Shown here: piece after piece, positions 34,801 to 36,401 of the stretch
How positions within the stretch are numbered: the first letter of the stretch is position 1
Layout of the letters: every line of letters starts with the position of its first letter
Source: an uncultured Clostridia bacterium
GTDB taxonomy: Bacteria > Bacillota > Clostridia > Christensenellales > Borkfalkiaceae
Direction of reading: 5' to 3'
Assembly (NCBI GenBank): GCA_947625865.1
Contig: CANQQD010000001.1
Span: 62,001-126,000 of the forward strand
DNA length: 64,000 nt
The notes under the pieces: model-generated
The model's input: only the letters and a program-made list of their open reading frames with translations
Databases searched by the model: none
What the model was told of the DNA's origin: nothing
Position numbers and translations under genes: made by a program

Positions 34801-35084
34801 ACCGCGGGGGTAGTTTCCGACGCGCCGAAAACTTTTTCATTCTTTGCATTGCTGTCGCTTTCATGGTATTCGAAACCGGTGATCATATAGCCTTCCACAC
34901 CGTTGAGGGTGGTAAGGTCGCCGTAGTAAAGATACCTTGAAAGGGGGTGCTCTACCGCTACTACTTCAGCGTAGGCCGTCTTGCGCGGCAGCAGAGCTAT
35001 TGCGCTGCCTGCAGTCCCCAAAAAGATTATTGATAAAATAATAAGTAAAAACTTTTGCAGTTTTGATATCGAAAGCTTCTTCAA
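4716..35084 (-). CDS. Giant MBG-repeat surface protein, about 10,120 aa
   Basis: A single uninterrupted frame of 30.4 kb. The first possible codon is TTG at 35099, but it lies inside the GGAGGG ribosome site. The TTG at 35084, seven or so bases after that site and starting MKKLSISKLQ, is the better start and makes the signal peptide well formed (hydrophobic core about residues 12-31, likely cleavage after TAYA). Domains in order: BspA-type leucine-rich repeats, a Listeria-Bacteroides-like repeat, a long array of MBG/YDG-type beta domains, then a hydrophobic segment and RRKKQKNN tail. There is no LPXTG motif, so it is probably held by the C-terminal membrane segment. Array units end in NYxVTFxG...AGTYTVxxRxI and restart at YG or YNG. 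They are diverged, so expansion is not recent. Expected role: a very long cell-surface adhesin or stalk; mass over 1 MDa. Ligand unknown. Confidence 0.93.
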   Translation of the reverse strand: MKKLSISKLQKFLLIILSIIFLGTAGSAIALLPRKTAYAEVVAVEHPLSRYLYYGDLTTLNGVEGYMITGFEYHESDSNAKNEKVFGASETTPAVIPAQFNGYPILGIADGVFGGANSIRNITFNRITGADGGGVLAYTGESKEERAAAFNRMPKECQAIGTAVSQFGHNVFAASDIETITLPGSLAEQGDGTFFNCTSLKWVGSFETATETPVKDMSKLPYLKNYGSKCFMFDSKMTGVVLPDYPLGADATEYYPKGKGLVEIGDTCFYQTTCKTQTIGENKYFVIPASATKMVEDPFDGMKFDSGTKIADKKVYVKGDTGAYEDYPWGFETSQISWHGTHTENNGTFYYNTQTKILGPLSKMPTATSTVSVPASINGIEFEGLAPGTFAKIPATKTVNEKAVNIDTTIDFDKGWNNVLKELPSGCFKNSGGIVKITNLPDSIEKIGTMAFMGCSRLARVDTTSHYDAANTINLPTSCTTIGFWAFRATAETTVNIWASATASEFLISQAAFTANGKLTEINFKNLTSGTPRQIGNLKERPEEESIWDEKTFPFGAIANADCEIKWGASSEPATVSCTASVKGTWRCIILSDASGNPSNEVQIVRTNGIPTSGALTIPSTVKNGETTYKVVKVGNPNGNNDVRTLNQILDNGESNTVNYSQLNFPEGVREIGYMVCSGTIGTSGTQGNVNLDLPSTLTKIDDWAFSGVTLWTALHLPYNLQYIGLRTFQSSGNTHISNTSLVMPAYLRYIHVSAFANALAPNLKNIYYMQYRTKASDKIFSRADGKYLLFTGKNSSSSAGSAGIKQTKGGASPAVHYMDDYTPYVYEIGATSLSDKKEDRAKYLPVVSHATDKGNQAYDMPTDNPVFATPREQVDPILGSVGYKADIRFGVRMMTQANLIDSVQMQNGGTLGGSGESTGQEGPGKEDDLKSLIVPQDTTLGDNTLAEKNKAQDFYLVFLDEVMPTGDYVFKIGYKDTDLQAAADENELKLYSDTNAIYNTYFSIHIDIFASVKFEHALTQAIGGILPEDMSEDATGRALLKSKNRKYTEVTGGGFGNPSEVTASDGEGIISTVKLPIPPFRHQAAEFIGWTTDRSVGGQVWIGEPDPDNYTSIDEDFQVALDQLDDNGQITVYSVFRLKLNPDEGYHWDYGDDPTTKFNRPTDTVAKGTFTMFRKGSDGVWRAENVVKVEAGELGVAFSNNFNTSTHAGDWRVLQGDQKAAWEAAKGDGADAAFEAFCSGLYGEGTSYDISDFTVDRLTINPEVRENVSEPYGSHIYGEYTGEYKDNFTSIEEYLYGRDSSGSFIIASLPGSQTNKDAFTITLSGGDPSEPAPHVGTKLTYTVTAKVDTVNGIQDYIIEGGEKTGTYTVTARSIALDISLVRNLPDGGDPQTLTPTPQGGVNTYSWTYYGKQGYESITVSPSTLQPVNGGFVFGENADAAFDTYVPSYDKANVKAGTYAIYVRLTETADAHLNKDYNITIINNTPLSSRDKTDDGYLAANVTINKLQLTSPKFDDIYFGTQINNNTELLDTYLKTHAEIVVPTGVNEMSADYWTTSKKQELLGGAIPTIYSAGANPQGATTGDYSTESLPEGQALSAGKSEDYWYAGGNYYFEMTLNGDNANNFAWEENSNSVLRVPFTVLPAELSLTTDVDRNVYYDGTDFAQNFKNGGGQREPGLVTVDIVGTHGSHDALTIWGAQGKGPSTNSWSSRQFSMNGGVYVALVNAGTYTYSFTLQGDGVRNFIIQETKDEYKPEAENEEDIQFQRENTWKNQTNIRAEIDFVINKAQMKLALKDADPALTVYYDGTDKAKTLFDTYFEIVNNKGGTHTIQNYYDENGATRAYGYRVTYRATGTSSDLGAVDAINAGYYVMIVALQGQTATDNYVFVKDENYVFLTNGGSKEDGGSETGITILWKANWTGDSEIEGHNSTPTAGTVLAIKPAEISVTVDSADRYFQNVAYSVAEIVTLKGNGNGSISNLTASDYTITLTGFKPVNSAYSSEMAYPEGVYTLLHAGTYGFAVELKNGTNPNTTNNYRFVAAEGGVYTVESDTNTADKITSTEKEGGDLQIEIKPASLAGQTLISMFTRVYSGNATVLGNIVAISYGSNNPKRVLPTENDPNGYEWMISVDGAAQKASLVTIKDVAKYTITLGLNGSAANDYSTDGWQLLYEITKATISVSNPASATYDGKEQEPNVVPYSEYATVVADDYTLSYAVVSSTNAKLGTTDKPLNAGTYTVKFTLTAQGQKNLDIDGAADHSQKTLTFTITPALLTVATGEGSYIYDGQPHKKVYGTGEGDFITFTNTANEDVLPAADTGYSISYEYSGWANGNSFKGTEDFKNVGTYQVTVTLSDKNYRFAVGNSSTSVFTYTIEAVTLKLDDANTTLTFIDGVERDGTTLNATKDGVFQYNMADWTPLKEISYKLNGVDHTLTLTDDTEYSVVYTDNRTVGSTAKVTILGLNNYAGSIELTFEIKAKSLGNASTASGDTRNEGDWGGNTVSDGITVGDVNGWIYSASAHIVSPTVTYEASSTTGSLVSGKDMTLTFWQKQPDGSWKKLDPASITDAGAYRVLVEGMGNYTNALYQEFTVTPSKVVVRPNSSLTFSYDRTGHKVDVTFSSSNVTPSEGEYELTYTYSSDYFKEDDEKYTNAGLYTIEVKLLSGNFAWDDVFANWTKNYPSASNLAPADETTGLFHYTDDSEHVIIKFKITKAQVSVSGLESVVFNREVQLPTITFRNRANGDIVPELGKEWGYWFEATDKWQKINMAFANEEANFTGIPSHADEYKAHIVLLGDARGNFEILGAKGANIENTVSVITGYPTNGDGTVDNATLSKGDKSKLKYDKKVEAGKVGEGILYEATFTVSRLDIQLRQEVSSVEYDYDFTITGDDKGVATARQGRHTNQAIAIEFTNLRGNAEVNDVPYRLFIYRMDVQGYYLNADGGRYVENGGDKGKAAAEADGPFLVFHYTTGQESGNFVHFGKCTPECDSSTGEASSHKHIHFTYVDDGKVKYTEDALKSHSEDIQKLREAFTNAGRFDLYVVLDNCSYNIQGGETPLEGFKPACYQDTCACAIMQSYTFEITQATITPYLFDSINDASGTTPLAGDDLQITYDGASHRLWVWFTNDNNSSNALPNSRTPVSGLGDLTAINYYAQFGYSGWAGTFESSTAVAEGTHDHQDVGQYTVRISLKETGNFRLSGNTYQTTIIYNINAKELQQSDELLTITFSEDYDKKAGELDRANGRINGKYVYIANPWTPVASVLYNGTALTVVADGKGDYTLAYSNNITASDNATVTITGANNYSGTVTLKFTISPKSLGLASYNNENPASKNDSEIFETQLSEQHFVYTGTNLSYTTIFRYGPQGAEKTETDKLVSMALDSDYDRQLYKKNGDSWNRETAVVNAGTYRLVATGKGNYTGTYVIEFNVGKATVAVVTPGSLTFNRAEQLPTITFTNDDDGNSVVPQLKDCNIAYSESSGVEKNNAKLVNEHPFNAGTYDVKVTLNSENFQFAKGANEQTVQFVIEQLGVYATQAVTEAYYNGNSHFKGDIAGSTAKNRYGGNGAWTFNFSSVTSTDVKGIGYTITYKWSEGGKDRIVVVSLGGYQKGAPSTLLADTFTLDGEESNWDTISALKLFTNVNWVDGVHPYTFTLGFADGNYKLESGENYNYTVLPSILSLDSIESLVYNAQEQTPDITFTLINKDGPDREQVNKDLRDNFALRYRVSGSGEFGDSKPVNVGRYDVEVTVNNHNYAFDRSGNAVGTQTFEITPLDIGTLKVEVTMPQKVYTGTAIENKTITEVRVTVGEKTITFKQHATADNEVELTDGLFKIISYTNNTNVGDANVTISAGGNFTGSTTILGAFEIVARNIVVKIEDKGAAYGQPLTLNSTEGSGWSLVAPSEYGTYGVEWNWEEDWADSESSSKHYIVYKNDSLGISLAIKDGHYNTNGGSLLVGKYAIVNTNEGAHIEAVNENYKITFVGSWKSGDANNKHAGTYTVTPREIVITPDDVTKEYGDITKTNLEEKIKELLTWTSSTNNSDYTGDAILAADEELFSKGISLKIVTADDNWSKGATSNLNGGKYAIAVIYNKELTKSNYFGGNGAEFYVGDQYTITLGGSFAGEGNYGSDSAFNGTAYASHAGTIELTPRSIIITINPVTHEYNGEEPTAEELTWKLKEGSNLAAGDEKDILGVTLKKDPGVTVGTYSINGAYTTTGSYTVEFENGVNAVTITPRKIDIKLKKQTSVYGDGELVLADQPVWSAALSSSSTYKEGEAIVTPSGTHIKDDLQITITKELGAAVGNYKLIAGYTNSNYEVTFKGEENGYEIVQRNIIINIGDLPDFVYGVSIEVNSAQDVVWEVSEDGYGDDTIKKNWTKDTAQYNGDNLGITLKLATTESDFTDKDHNSVLKVGSYAIIVDGSGLNANYKFYFKGLWSGGGSYAGDAHMSGDYNTHAGTCTISKRKIVITPADANSNYGDMTLEAINSAISAQTAWSANSEYAGSAILADDLVELSACISFSLAGADGSVRGSGYLGTGSYAMVGKFDTTHDEGRICDNYTVSFTGSWKGEDGNKDKAGTYTVNKRDITVTINHDVMTFEYDGQEHIDDILTFGEEYRTATGSKGGWSLTDVFTCDGLVKKAAGDKQDDTLETLKITLKKDSGAGVGLWSVTPEYTNEDYNVTFVGASQAVEITARRIVVHIHNQYAIYGEEEIVSQEMGADAENGAWHATLSSDSKYTSGSAIVEGDSLNLTLTKAPGASVNDKGYAIYGAYSNANYNVTFEGDFTGAGQYSDKTPYAAHAGTYKMVARKIAIEILEQHNTYGENPALSAAQNTAWKFKEFAEGYHPDYGELSGALVGRLNQNTLNNSDTLSLSFTTNATKETTVGTSCDIYAVYNNANYDVTFYYKDSQLSPAEGKVTAVGALIIDKRPIGVTVQGVTVKYGNLPEGAKLYHYANDGHGGHYELLIGNVMGTDWIVRGALLGEGGAIVNGDNLVLVIGIWYYDTATKEGKPYEAGIAVADAGKCYVYARLATEEDKTATAEDGKFDDLGDNANYDIVVVGNPVFPNENRDPKGIYTVTTTGGAEYTSGAAALTIEKRKVTVTPESTTVVYGTEYTERSIKWTAGGDGYYGPDKTEFERLGEVQFKEEPPKSTSGNIKVGKYTLVLKPITDEQPPVRANYEITLEEGAYTVTPKAISVEIENGSGQYTGQRPTKLAPMTLTAADNGLIEGDTVSVARSVMSNVDGTWNVGKYPIQGSVMGADSGNYTITLTGDWESEGGAGTFTEARDGNAGVYEITPIAITVEFKKQTPVYGSQSATITTNYLAISGAGWTVTSGTMVAGETLTFGVEILDVKYFAGHYILAGTYSVKLTFRQNQNYTITFRYSNDSFGNNNEISPADGSLTVVGAFDVQKREITVRINDKGHTYDGTELGGNAFGERDYTVTAVTNDIGEPVVLHSGTRDNLGITLHKDEGVNAGAYAITGSWTNVNYTITWEGDWAGEDEHEAKAGTYTIDKKAITVNIGDQSDVFAGTSASEKYTLEQGDPHWSVADDALIPGDKTTDKFNVTLSIDNVSGVWRATTYAIKGEVEGTSEDNYTVTFSGSWSGAGENFKQAGTYTVSKLALQITLKDQSSVYDGTEPAIPSVAYGTAWEFTTSATEKLGELFKENNLDGKPIDEALKLVLSKALGVTVGNYKISLTEWGNDDYALTVSNEGNEAYSITARPVTVTIKGQSGVYGTDLTVNQVVDVAYTVETADDDSGLVGSDNLNITIKLAVAEPSDKSTSGHYKVGWYNLVVEYSNSNYNVTLKGDNSNLSDKEGYASNAELPVERSTITNAFYVEKRVILVTISDQSSTYDSTKCGTLSGDAPDQKAWLAVSAQNAAGEAIMGADVLDITISTAENPVDAGTYYLIGKLGTEHDSGNYTVVFQGSWSEADGHKGTAGTFTINPAKLEITILGQTHEYDGTAGEITSTQGTNEAGNYGNWYVSKGQIYTRDDHKDTDYFATFTLSRENKDVHVGDYALSYTYTGNENHNYTISYVTDNAYFHITQRLITVQIKNQEKFYDSQNVTLSQNEGTDWVATLDKSSTYKEGNAKVADDDLQITLQATHIDVNAGKYPIVATCDNGDYKVVSWMGDWDNTSNAGNKFGVNNNTAGTYTVKPRNVKVQILPQNNNVYGDPINVSSLKEVAWKDISESGDGNGILDTETLVIAISLVEQDNNKYNNNNAETGSLIVGDYALQVKYTYNSNYNVTFVAGESKSELTLNEENSYTAEAENLFTVKAREIRITLNTQRHEYDGTDGSSNLKNTEFVLGVATNAQTSVALAPGDDWSDNEAIQAGLGLTIKRTGSEVNVGKYELTATITNKNYSITCDGATEAFEIYARSITITIADQSGVYSGKNTEHTAQQGEGKWSVTDGEFVGEDEAAFTVVLTIDNKGTWEVGSYPITGEVTAGNANKNYNVIFSGNWTGAEHNLTAGIYTITAKAITVTINDASSTYGDEEADLTWSITDSDLATGDNRGDLGVTLTKATGNNAGKYSITGAASGKNYNVTFSGHWKDGENSGKAGVYTITPRPVTVTVYSQSGVYGNNQHLTIDSTQYTAWGVTLGDIKPGDSLDIVIEIVGEDKFSELGHQLNAGWYSIKVTYKNDNYKVTFDCAHKIATDTGNVTAQDVAEHEIRGSAEGTTYTVTNGYRIYPRRLEITVANQEDVYKGTGVEPTVRQKSDLTDAWTATNVLNGSMPPFVTKEEEAAFAVTLKIDYSGNWNAGTYNIIGEVTNEADKNNYVIDRIQNGTFTIKQLEVTVNVKEKSYAVYNGTDWAVDFLAKTQAVTAYTDNDYWTATGVLPADEELFAKAIQLRLLGEAKDANIYSANGEWREKANEDIKTNYVVTYAGSSVFTVNKRQLNVAIEDKTSVYGEEEVALSRGTITCTNDHTETGSQGIISSDQLDISLIRTGSNAVGEYAITGSWNNNNNYEVNFTGSWNGEDSNKDHAGTYKITVRKLTVKINDQGGVFGGRTYTNLSQQEGEGLGWYVTGFTDTTGISEHNQTAKTYVIPGDSLQIALILNSDTSSADYAGKCSISAVCNNKNYEVTFEGSWSEEDEHQGTAGTFTVEKRKVTVTLLDKTVTYDGASHTATEFNSRNRGWTEEVTNDHDNSFVTFVVPVAVEGDRMSAPAMAIKLSMDGAKNVGDYTINIAITRDGVTIFDSTKTVIGDNVQLLENGNVLVSTNEYEITIIGNKARTGVDDESEVKVCGNYTINKKSVTLTIDDKVATYGEAGRELTWQDITSGIVAADMEAVTKAITLSIKDKAAHLRGEKYLAAGAYDIEAAVDGNDTTNNYNFSFIGTTSTPNHGIYTVNKRGIGLRVNNASVMYGEDATFTYSEISVGSIKGSVILACDKDAFGKVIKYEILNQKSSTSKHLMAGDYAVWMSLDSTDAENYAIVNGYYDITFTGLWSGGGTYTDGLTALSGRAGTLTVGKKNIAVTKITSETNPNLTSEYGDAVPDDWQYVALRDSVLEGDIVTVVYSTAANVKANVGTYPVTVTLASAEGNDNANYTMRMSDDVNYTITARRVTVNIPTEKTITYGNTRVYPDVTVTRVNGKGEWNKYDGGETIPNVSVSCAVVSETLSASGFLRVKMESGEIKGYDVTVSLSGDNAGNYQIDGKKTFEQKLIVAKRPVTVTIADKTSVYGEPEAALTYSVEGLATNDDESLLSITLTRQGLSSGLNNVGSYAITGTSNCTDYAVTFKGNWAEADENQNTAGVYTITKRAVRIEIYNQSAPYGETINVGSVENTNWRALYGEEVDGTQYYSVKVGDSLNIKLELEEVSGRRTRGAYELSLDNSSVNPNYAVTVVRTKLPEGNEAHTQFPEDYSKSSTSIGTDMMWGYKTPISTELQHATYGMFFVTIRDVDIFINDQQGVYGEEYALKQYESNNAYSISLTKDKGTTGGVFVDGLSVTFDLVTTAYVGAGDAGMANGKLSYAGEYPIFSSKITATKDGATLEDQSVLWNYRFNFKGGWSAGGNYPSGSPYNERVGVFTVEKRYVTVTVNDVNTTYGAYKDLNAKGGVLSLENQKGYTALANNGSGNAFVTEDDEALFNIALKVNYTADQVSTGKALKVNTYAITASKTETMADNKAFNSYVVTFASTAPKLKVEKANITINILSGKKSSVYGDNLTEDDVSWNSKDHPEMFDATAGGGYVAGDVLDFDMYASLIDDVLASRFAKAGNYAIYASGWFERFDNVNYNTPTWTGSFTSGVNPDDAHYANVAGIYTVNKKPVEVTINDAASEYGEEIENSIFGYTLPEGWNVGEDTEEDLGITLLPDANASSPVSAAGYAINGYSGSDNYEVTFKGSYINKTSGTLTINPRRIVVVIRPQSSVYGTNPEASRETQWWFVVRGGFEVNPGNQSTEWTKVFGEAREKNMGDLLITLTKGITYVDGSTWSNGNGQFVGDYAINGRCDNGNFDVVFRTYNSDYDGDVNSYNPTISATGEKEIAEEWDKALDTWGVYTIKPLSVKVTIKNREGVYGSILTDGVTQLRYDAKLVNTQTVAWTYAAGSGTFTVGHEQYLGFYLRSAEADRGNIYAEVGEHSIEGVWAETIAARDPELYGIKLNYNVTFVNESGDGDRGVFTVTPADIQQNNREAVDGETFTGTLWNQTQLYRGKNVEYSLQVDGRFFIFAGDLKFGEDSLNNGSVNYEAATVTYKNLRKDNQPVVEGEVTAEKLTITTYGVWTVDVTISKENHKQITFTLTLTVVQADLTVTLKDNVKFKTTYGDYLADGQGAKEGAKTFEQLEEALKKWLFDTKVIAKIDGAENIATDLQKIIDVLLKVDGDDAITVSVITTDEQKSSGGYLNAGSYVLTFEVNGNIKIQFAKTYSVVTVNKRDLHVDWQAENPDGSEVYGDTTKYNFNYDGEQHLPKPMVYDALAGDLVANGMFGHQIYRIEGDTENPQYELIAVGLYKVTPNVDSFAGSEGNADIGNYNVVIVSVYVEIKAVGVKVLIKDRTNEYGEQDPNPNEGEAWTILEGDLPEGEDLQITLSFASFEGDRRRSGKYEISGRSDNANYTVTFVGSFGESATGKNDGTYTVIKRRIEVNVHDITATYGDYTTDVLDFNFVDLAGAYDTSRPEDLAGYALMSQSSAVTIFPDDTGSVAASIKLDPASAQFTSTGYLKANTEGYKLLCSYNRDSDYDITFKLDNGDLYNGADRTSKLFVAQKDLNVAIYTRTVTYGDTRPTMPMNYSVVGFATADAAWFDVNRDTAESFLKFTVRNADTAGELDESKTFDPVGVYIIMLESDTSTSHEIGSNYKITVSGEWTSYGKYEGADYEGKASKYEVVPRSVTILLHSASGEYGDHDVAERFTVDIISTQFAPGDTAESIRNLITFDVSNVFVDVGGGNRQTRPIGAYDVTAVMSSPNYTLDGTRVAQYRVLPREIDLIALPRESQYGDRHRDLVADGIYDEGWRAVRSNGVAGKGIAYLTDEIRELVKVATDTVNTADVGSGYRIYIVSSTANLDGNYHVNNMTDGTLTIVPRQIKILVRPQESEYGEEHVLSDKYGEDWTAERYLADPRYSDENVVVLPNDIYDISLRFSEDVNRTSPAGDYEIAADFNNRNYVVSFVDGKYTITKRKISVRIENATGEYGDSVSGLKWTASRDGGNAIVNGDVLDITLKAVLTDGRAVDGTISIGTYPIIVAAENTPNYEITFTGDYDGLLPDSRVGNAAGKYEVTKRRIIMTFNGESEYGDEIDPHGASYRADGKEGPAIVNGDNLGYEFTWLDDPTENMVNGMPGVGSYRLQVKKPAEPTAAQANYEVVSDNVEDLSVYRVVPRKVTVYVKDDGRIYGEEFIDPDTDIMSKLEISRTTPGKSGDPILNADIEFFTLKVTDGDIATLTDGIPYFAGTYNYELTYTYDNPNYELNVVYGNYVVSPKPITVHVDDKTQNYGEELLELTHSAIEGVLEGDDLGFALSVLWGEGQEDLTWHNAGVYRIEASASNPNYTLAIEGTLNGAGKYTILKVRNSWLREYAVERLQQGDEPAPELLPEAEWGDVIIRYYIDADCTEELDRDITDARTGTYYVKVTVLDTINWDGLEDFYTVEVFNDFLNIDGTDVTAYVCLFASQFLIGLFALLFVGRRKKQKNN
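5060..23500 (-). repeat. MBG array, short YG-type units
   Basis: About 6,100 residues made of units of roughly 75-80 residues. Each has a start near [IV]xI.xQxxxYG, a central LxI(T/S)L.K strand pair, and an end NYxVTFxG followed by AGTYTV. By division this is about 80 units; the exact number needs a domain search. Units are clearly related yet far from identical, by eye. Confidence 0.8.
23500..31330 (-). repeat. MBG array, longer YNG/YDG-type units
   Basis: The N-terminal part of the array has longer units, about 100-130 residues, with hallmark phrases such as YDGKEQEPNVV, VFNREVQLPTITF and NAGTYDVKVTL, related to the YDG/MBG family. The change to the shorter YG type occurs near base 23,500. 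Confidence 0.7.
25870..26190 (-). other. Cys/His-rich insertion inside the MBG array
   Basis: One unit of the array carries a segment with cysteines in KCTPEC, NCSYN and ACYQDTCACAIM and a histidine group SSHKHIHF. Neighbouring units contain few or no cysteines. The segment could form disulphides or a metal site. Confidence 0.65.
31650..31880 (-). other. Listeria-Bacteroides-type repeat in the giant protein
   Basis: A segment with FIGWTTDRSVGGQVW followed by TVYSVFRLKLNPDEG resembles the InlB B-repeat/Listeria-Bacteroides repeat pattern (xxGWyt...T.yA.W), and separates the leucine-rich region from the MBG array. Confidence 0.5.
32690..34860 (-). other. BspA-type leucine-rich repeat domain
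   Basis: Near the N-terminus of the giant protein, repeated phrases such as LPSTLTKIDDWAFSGVT, LPYNLQYIGLRTFQSS, LPDSIEKIGTMAFMGC and LPTSCTTIGFWAFRAT match BspA-like leucine-rich repeats (LRR_5 type), a module of surface proteins that bind host or bacterial partners. Confidence 0.85.
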
Positions 35085-35183
35085 TTCCTGTCCCTCCAAT
35101 TTTCAACATCTCGTCCTGTGATTTGTGGGCGAAGGTAAATTATAAACTGAATCAAACTTTTTTCGACAATTTTTTTAATTCTG

Positions 35184-35219
35184 ATTAGATAGTATACACC
35201 CCCCCCCGGTAGATGTCAA
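35184..35219 (-). promoter_or_regulatory. Promoter of the giant gene with a G9 tract in its spacer
   Basis: On the minus strand TTGACA (35214-35219) and TATACT (35191-35196) are separated by 17 bases that include nine consecutive G (C at 35199-35207 on the plus strand). Start of transcription is expected near 35184, about 100 bases before the TTG start. Gain or loss of a G would change the spacer from its optimum of 17. Confidence 0.85.
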
Positions 35220-35362
35220 GTATTTTGAACCACTTTTCCGAAAATAGGGGGTGTGGTCGGGAAATTTATGAAATTTTGGGTTGCCGAAGCCGCAAATTCA
35301 ACCTCCCGCGGGAGCGCTCGCACCCCGGTTATACACATATACTATTATATTGACTTATAATA

Positions 35363-35388
35363 CAGTTAGTTAAAATACTCAGTTAGTT
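35363..35388. repeat. Direct repeat CAGTTAGTT
   Basis: CAGTTAGTT occurs at 35363-35371 and again at 35380-35388, 17 bases start to start, about 150 bases upstream of the promoter of the giant gene. The sequence fits the loose binding motif of LytTR-type regulators, but the spacing is shorter than the usual 21-22 bases. Confidence 0.3.
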
Positions 35389-35426
35389 TATTTGGTAAAA
35401 CCGCAAATTATAACGTCCCGTCCGTT

Positions 35427-35457
35427 AAAAAACGCCGTCCGTCAAGGGCGGCGTTTA
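35427..35457 (-). terminator. Terminator of the phosphatase gene
   Basis: On the minus strand AAACGCCGCCC and GGACGGCGTTT pair around TTGAC (one G-T pair) and are followed by a run of six T. It lies directly after the phosphatase stop codon at 35464. Confidence 0.85.
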
Positions 35458-35463
35458 CAGATT

Positions 35464-36162
35464 TTATTGTTTTTTTACGTAATACACGTTGCAATTCTCT
35501 ATGCACAGACAGCCCAAAACGCCGTCTATCCACGTGCCCGTGTCGAGGTGGATCTTATAAAAATCGGTTATGTTATAGCTGTCCCTCTTTGCCTCCCTTC
35601 TGCGGTAGGCGATTATTTTGCTTGAACCGTCCGGCAAAACATAGCTCGTGGGCGTGTGCCCGAACAAAACGCACTTGCCGTCCTTCACTTCCACCCGCGG
35701 GTCTTTGAAATTTCTGTCGTACACAAGCTGCTCCCGCGTGGCTTTTGCGGGCGGGAGCATCCGCCCGTTTTCGTCCAGAGGTATGCCCGCGTGCACGCAC
35801 AGATAGTCCCTCTCCTCTATGTAAAACGGCAGGCTTTCCACCCAGTCCACCGTGTCCCAGTCCAAAAGCGCGCCGTCGTCGGGGAAGTAGCTTTGCAGCT
35901 TTTTGAGCACGTAGCCGAAATTATCGGGAGACTCGCGCATCAGACCCCAATAATATTTTAAAAACATATACTCGTGGTTGCCGTTTATGCAGCGGGCGTT
36001 GGGCATGTTTTTGATAAATTTCAAAAGCCGCACGGAGTCCCTGCCCTTGTCTATAATGTCGCCGCAGGAGATGAGAGCGTCGCCGTCTGAAAATTTGATT
36101 GCGTCGAGCAGTTTCATAAAGAGCCCGTATTCCGCGTGGATATCCGAAACTACGTAGGTCAT
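35464..36162 (-). CDS. Metallophosphoesterase (Ser/Thr phosphatase / diadenosine tetraphosphatase-like), 232 aa
   Basis: Calcineurin-like phosphoesterase of the PPP group. All metal-binding motifs are visible in order: SDIHAEY (DxH, about residues 6-8), CGDIIDKG (GDxxD, about 33-40), GNHEYM (about 61), VHAGIP (about 123) and FGHTPTSY (about 165). Length fits the PrpE/ApaH-like cytoplasmic enzymes, which act on phosphoproteins or dinucleoside tetraphosphates; the substrate cannot be decided here. ATG at 36162 follows a GGCAGGGGG stretch. It has its own promoter and terminator and so is a single-gene unit between the giant gene and the sugar operon. Confidence 0.9.
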   Translation of the reverse strand: MTYVVSDIHAEYGLFMKLLDAIKFSDGDALISCGDIIDKGRDSVRLLKFIKNMPNARCINGNHEYMFLKYYWGLMRESPDNFGYVLKKLQSYFPDDGALLDWDTVDWVESLPFYIEERDYLCVHAGIPLDENGRMLPPAKATREQLVYDRNFKDPRVEVKDGKCVLFGHTPTSYVLPDGSSKIIAYRRREAKRDSYNITDFYKIHLDTGTWIDGVLGCLCIENCNVYYVKKQ

Positions 36163-36211
36163 TTGCCCGCTTGCCCCCTGCCGCGTTATATCGTTTTATC
36201 AAACCTGCGGC

Positions 36212-36247
36212 AAGGGCTATTTTAGCATACTTTATAAAAGATTACAA
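36212..36247 (-). promoter_or_regulatory. Possible promoter of the phosphatase gene
   Basis: TTGTAA (36242-36247), 17 bases, TAAAAT (36219-36224) on the minus strand. Both boxes differ from consensus, so strength is uncertain. Confidence 0.45.
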
Positions 36248-36297
36248 GCGGCGCAAAGCAAATACTTCGGGCTGTTGCCGCACGGGCCGCGTTAAAT

Positions 36298-36346
36298 AAA
36301 AAGCAATACCCCGCATCAACCGTTCGGCGATTGGAGTATTGCTTTT
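36298..36346 (-). terminator. Terminator of sugar operon 1
   Basis: AAAGCAATAC (from 36300) pairs with GTATTGCTTT (to about 36346). On the minus strand the hairpin is followed by TTTTTATTT. It ends the operon after the ATPase gene. Confidence 0.75.
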
Positions 36347-36401
36347 GGAAGAAAAAATGAACATTGTCCGAACCCTGCCCGTCTTTTGCGGGCGGGCGGG
36401 T

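Larger units (their letters stand above)
35100..35463. other. Control region between the giant gene and the phosphatase
   Basis: A 364-base stretch without a gene. It contains the promoter and leader of the giant gene (35100-35219), an unexplained stretch with a direct repeat CAGTTAGTT (35363-35371 and 35380-35388), and the terminator of the phosphatase gene (35427-35457). Confidence 0.8.

Noticed and set aside
4716..35084. Giant frame as an artefact of repeats or as several genes
   Set aside because: There is one signal peptide, one anchor, no internal start with ribosome site that I noticed, and domain order is continuous.
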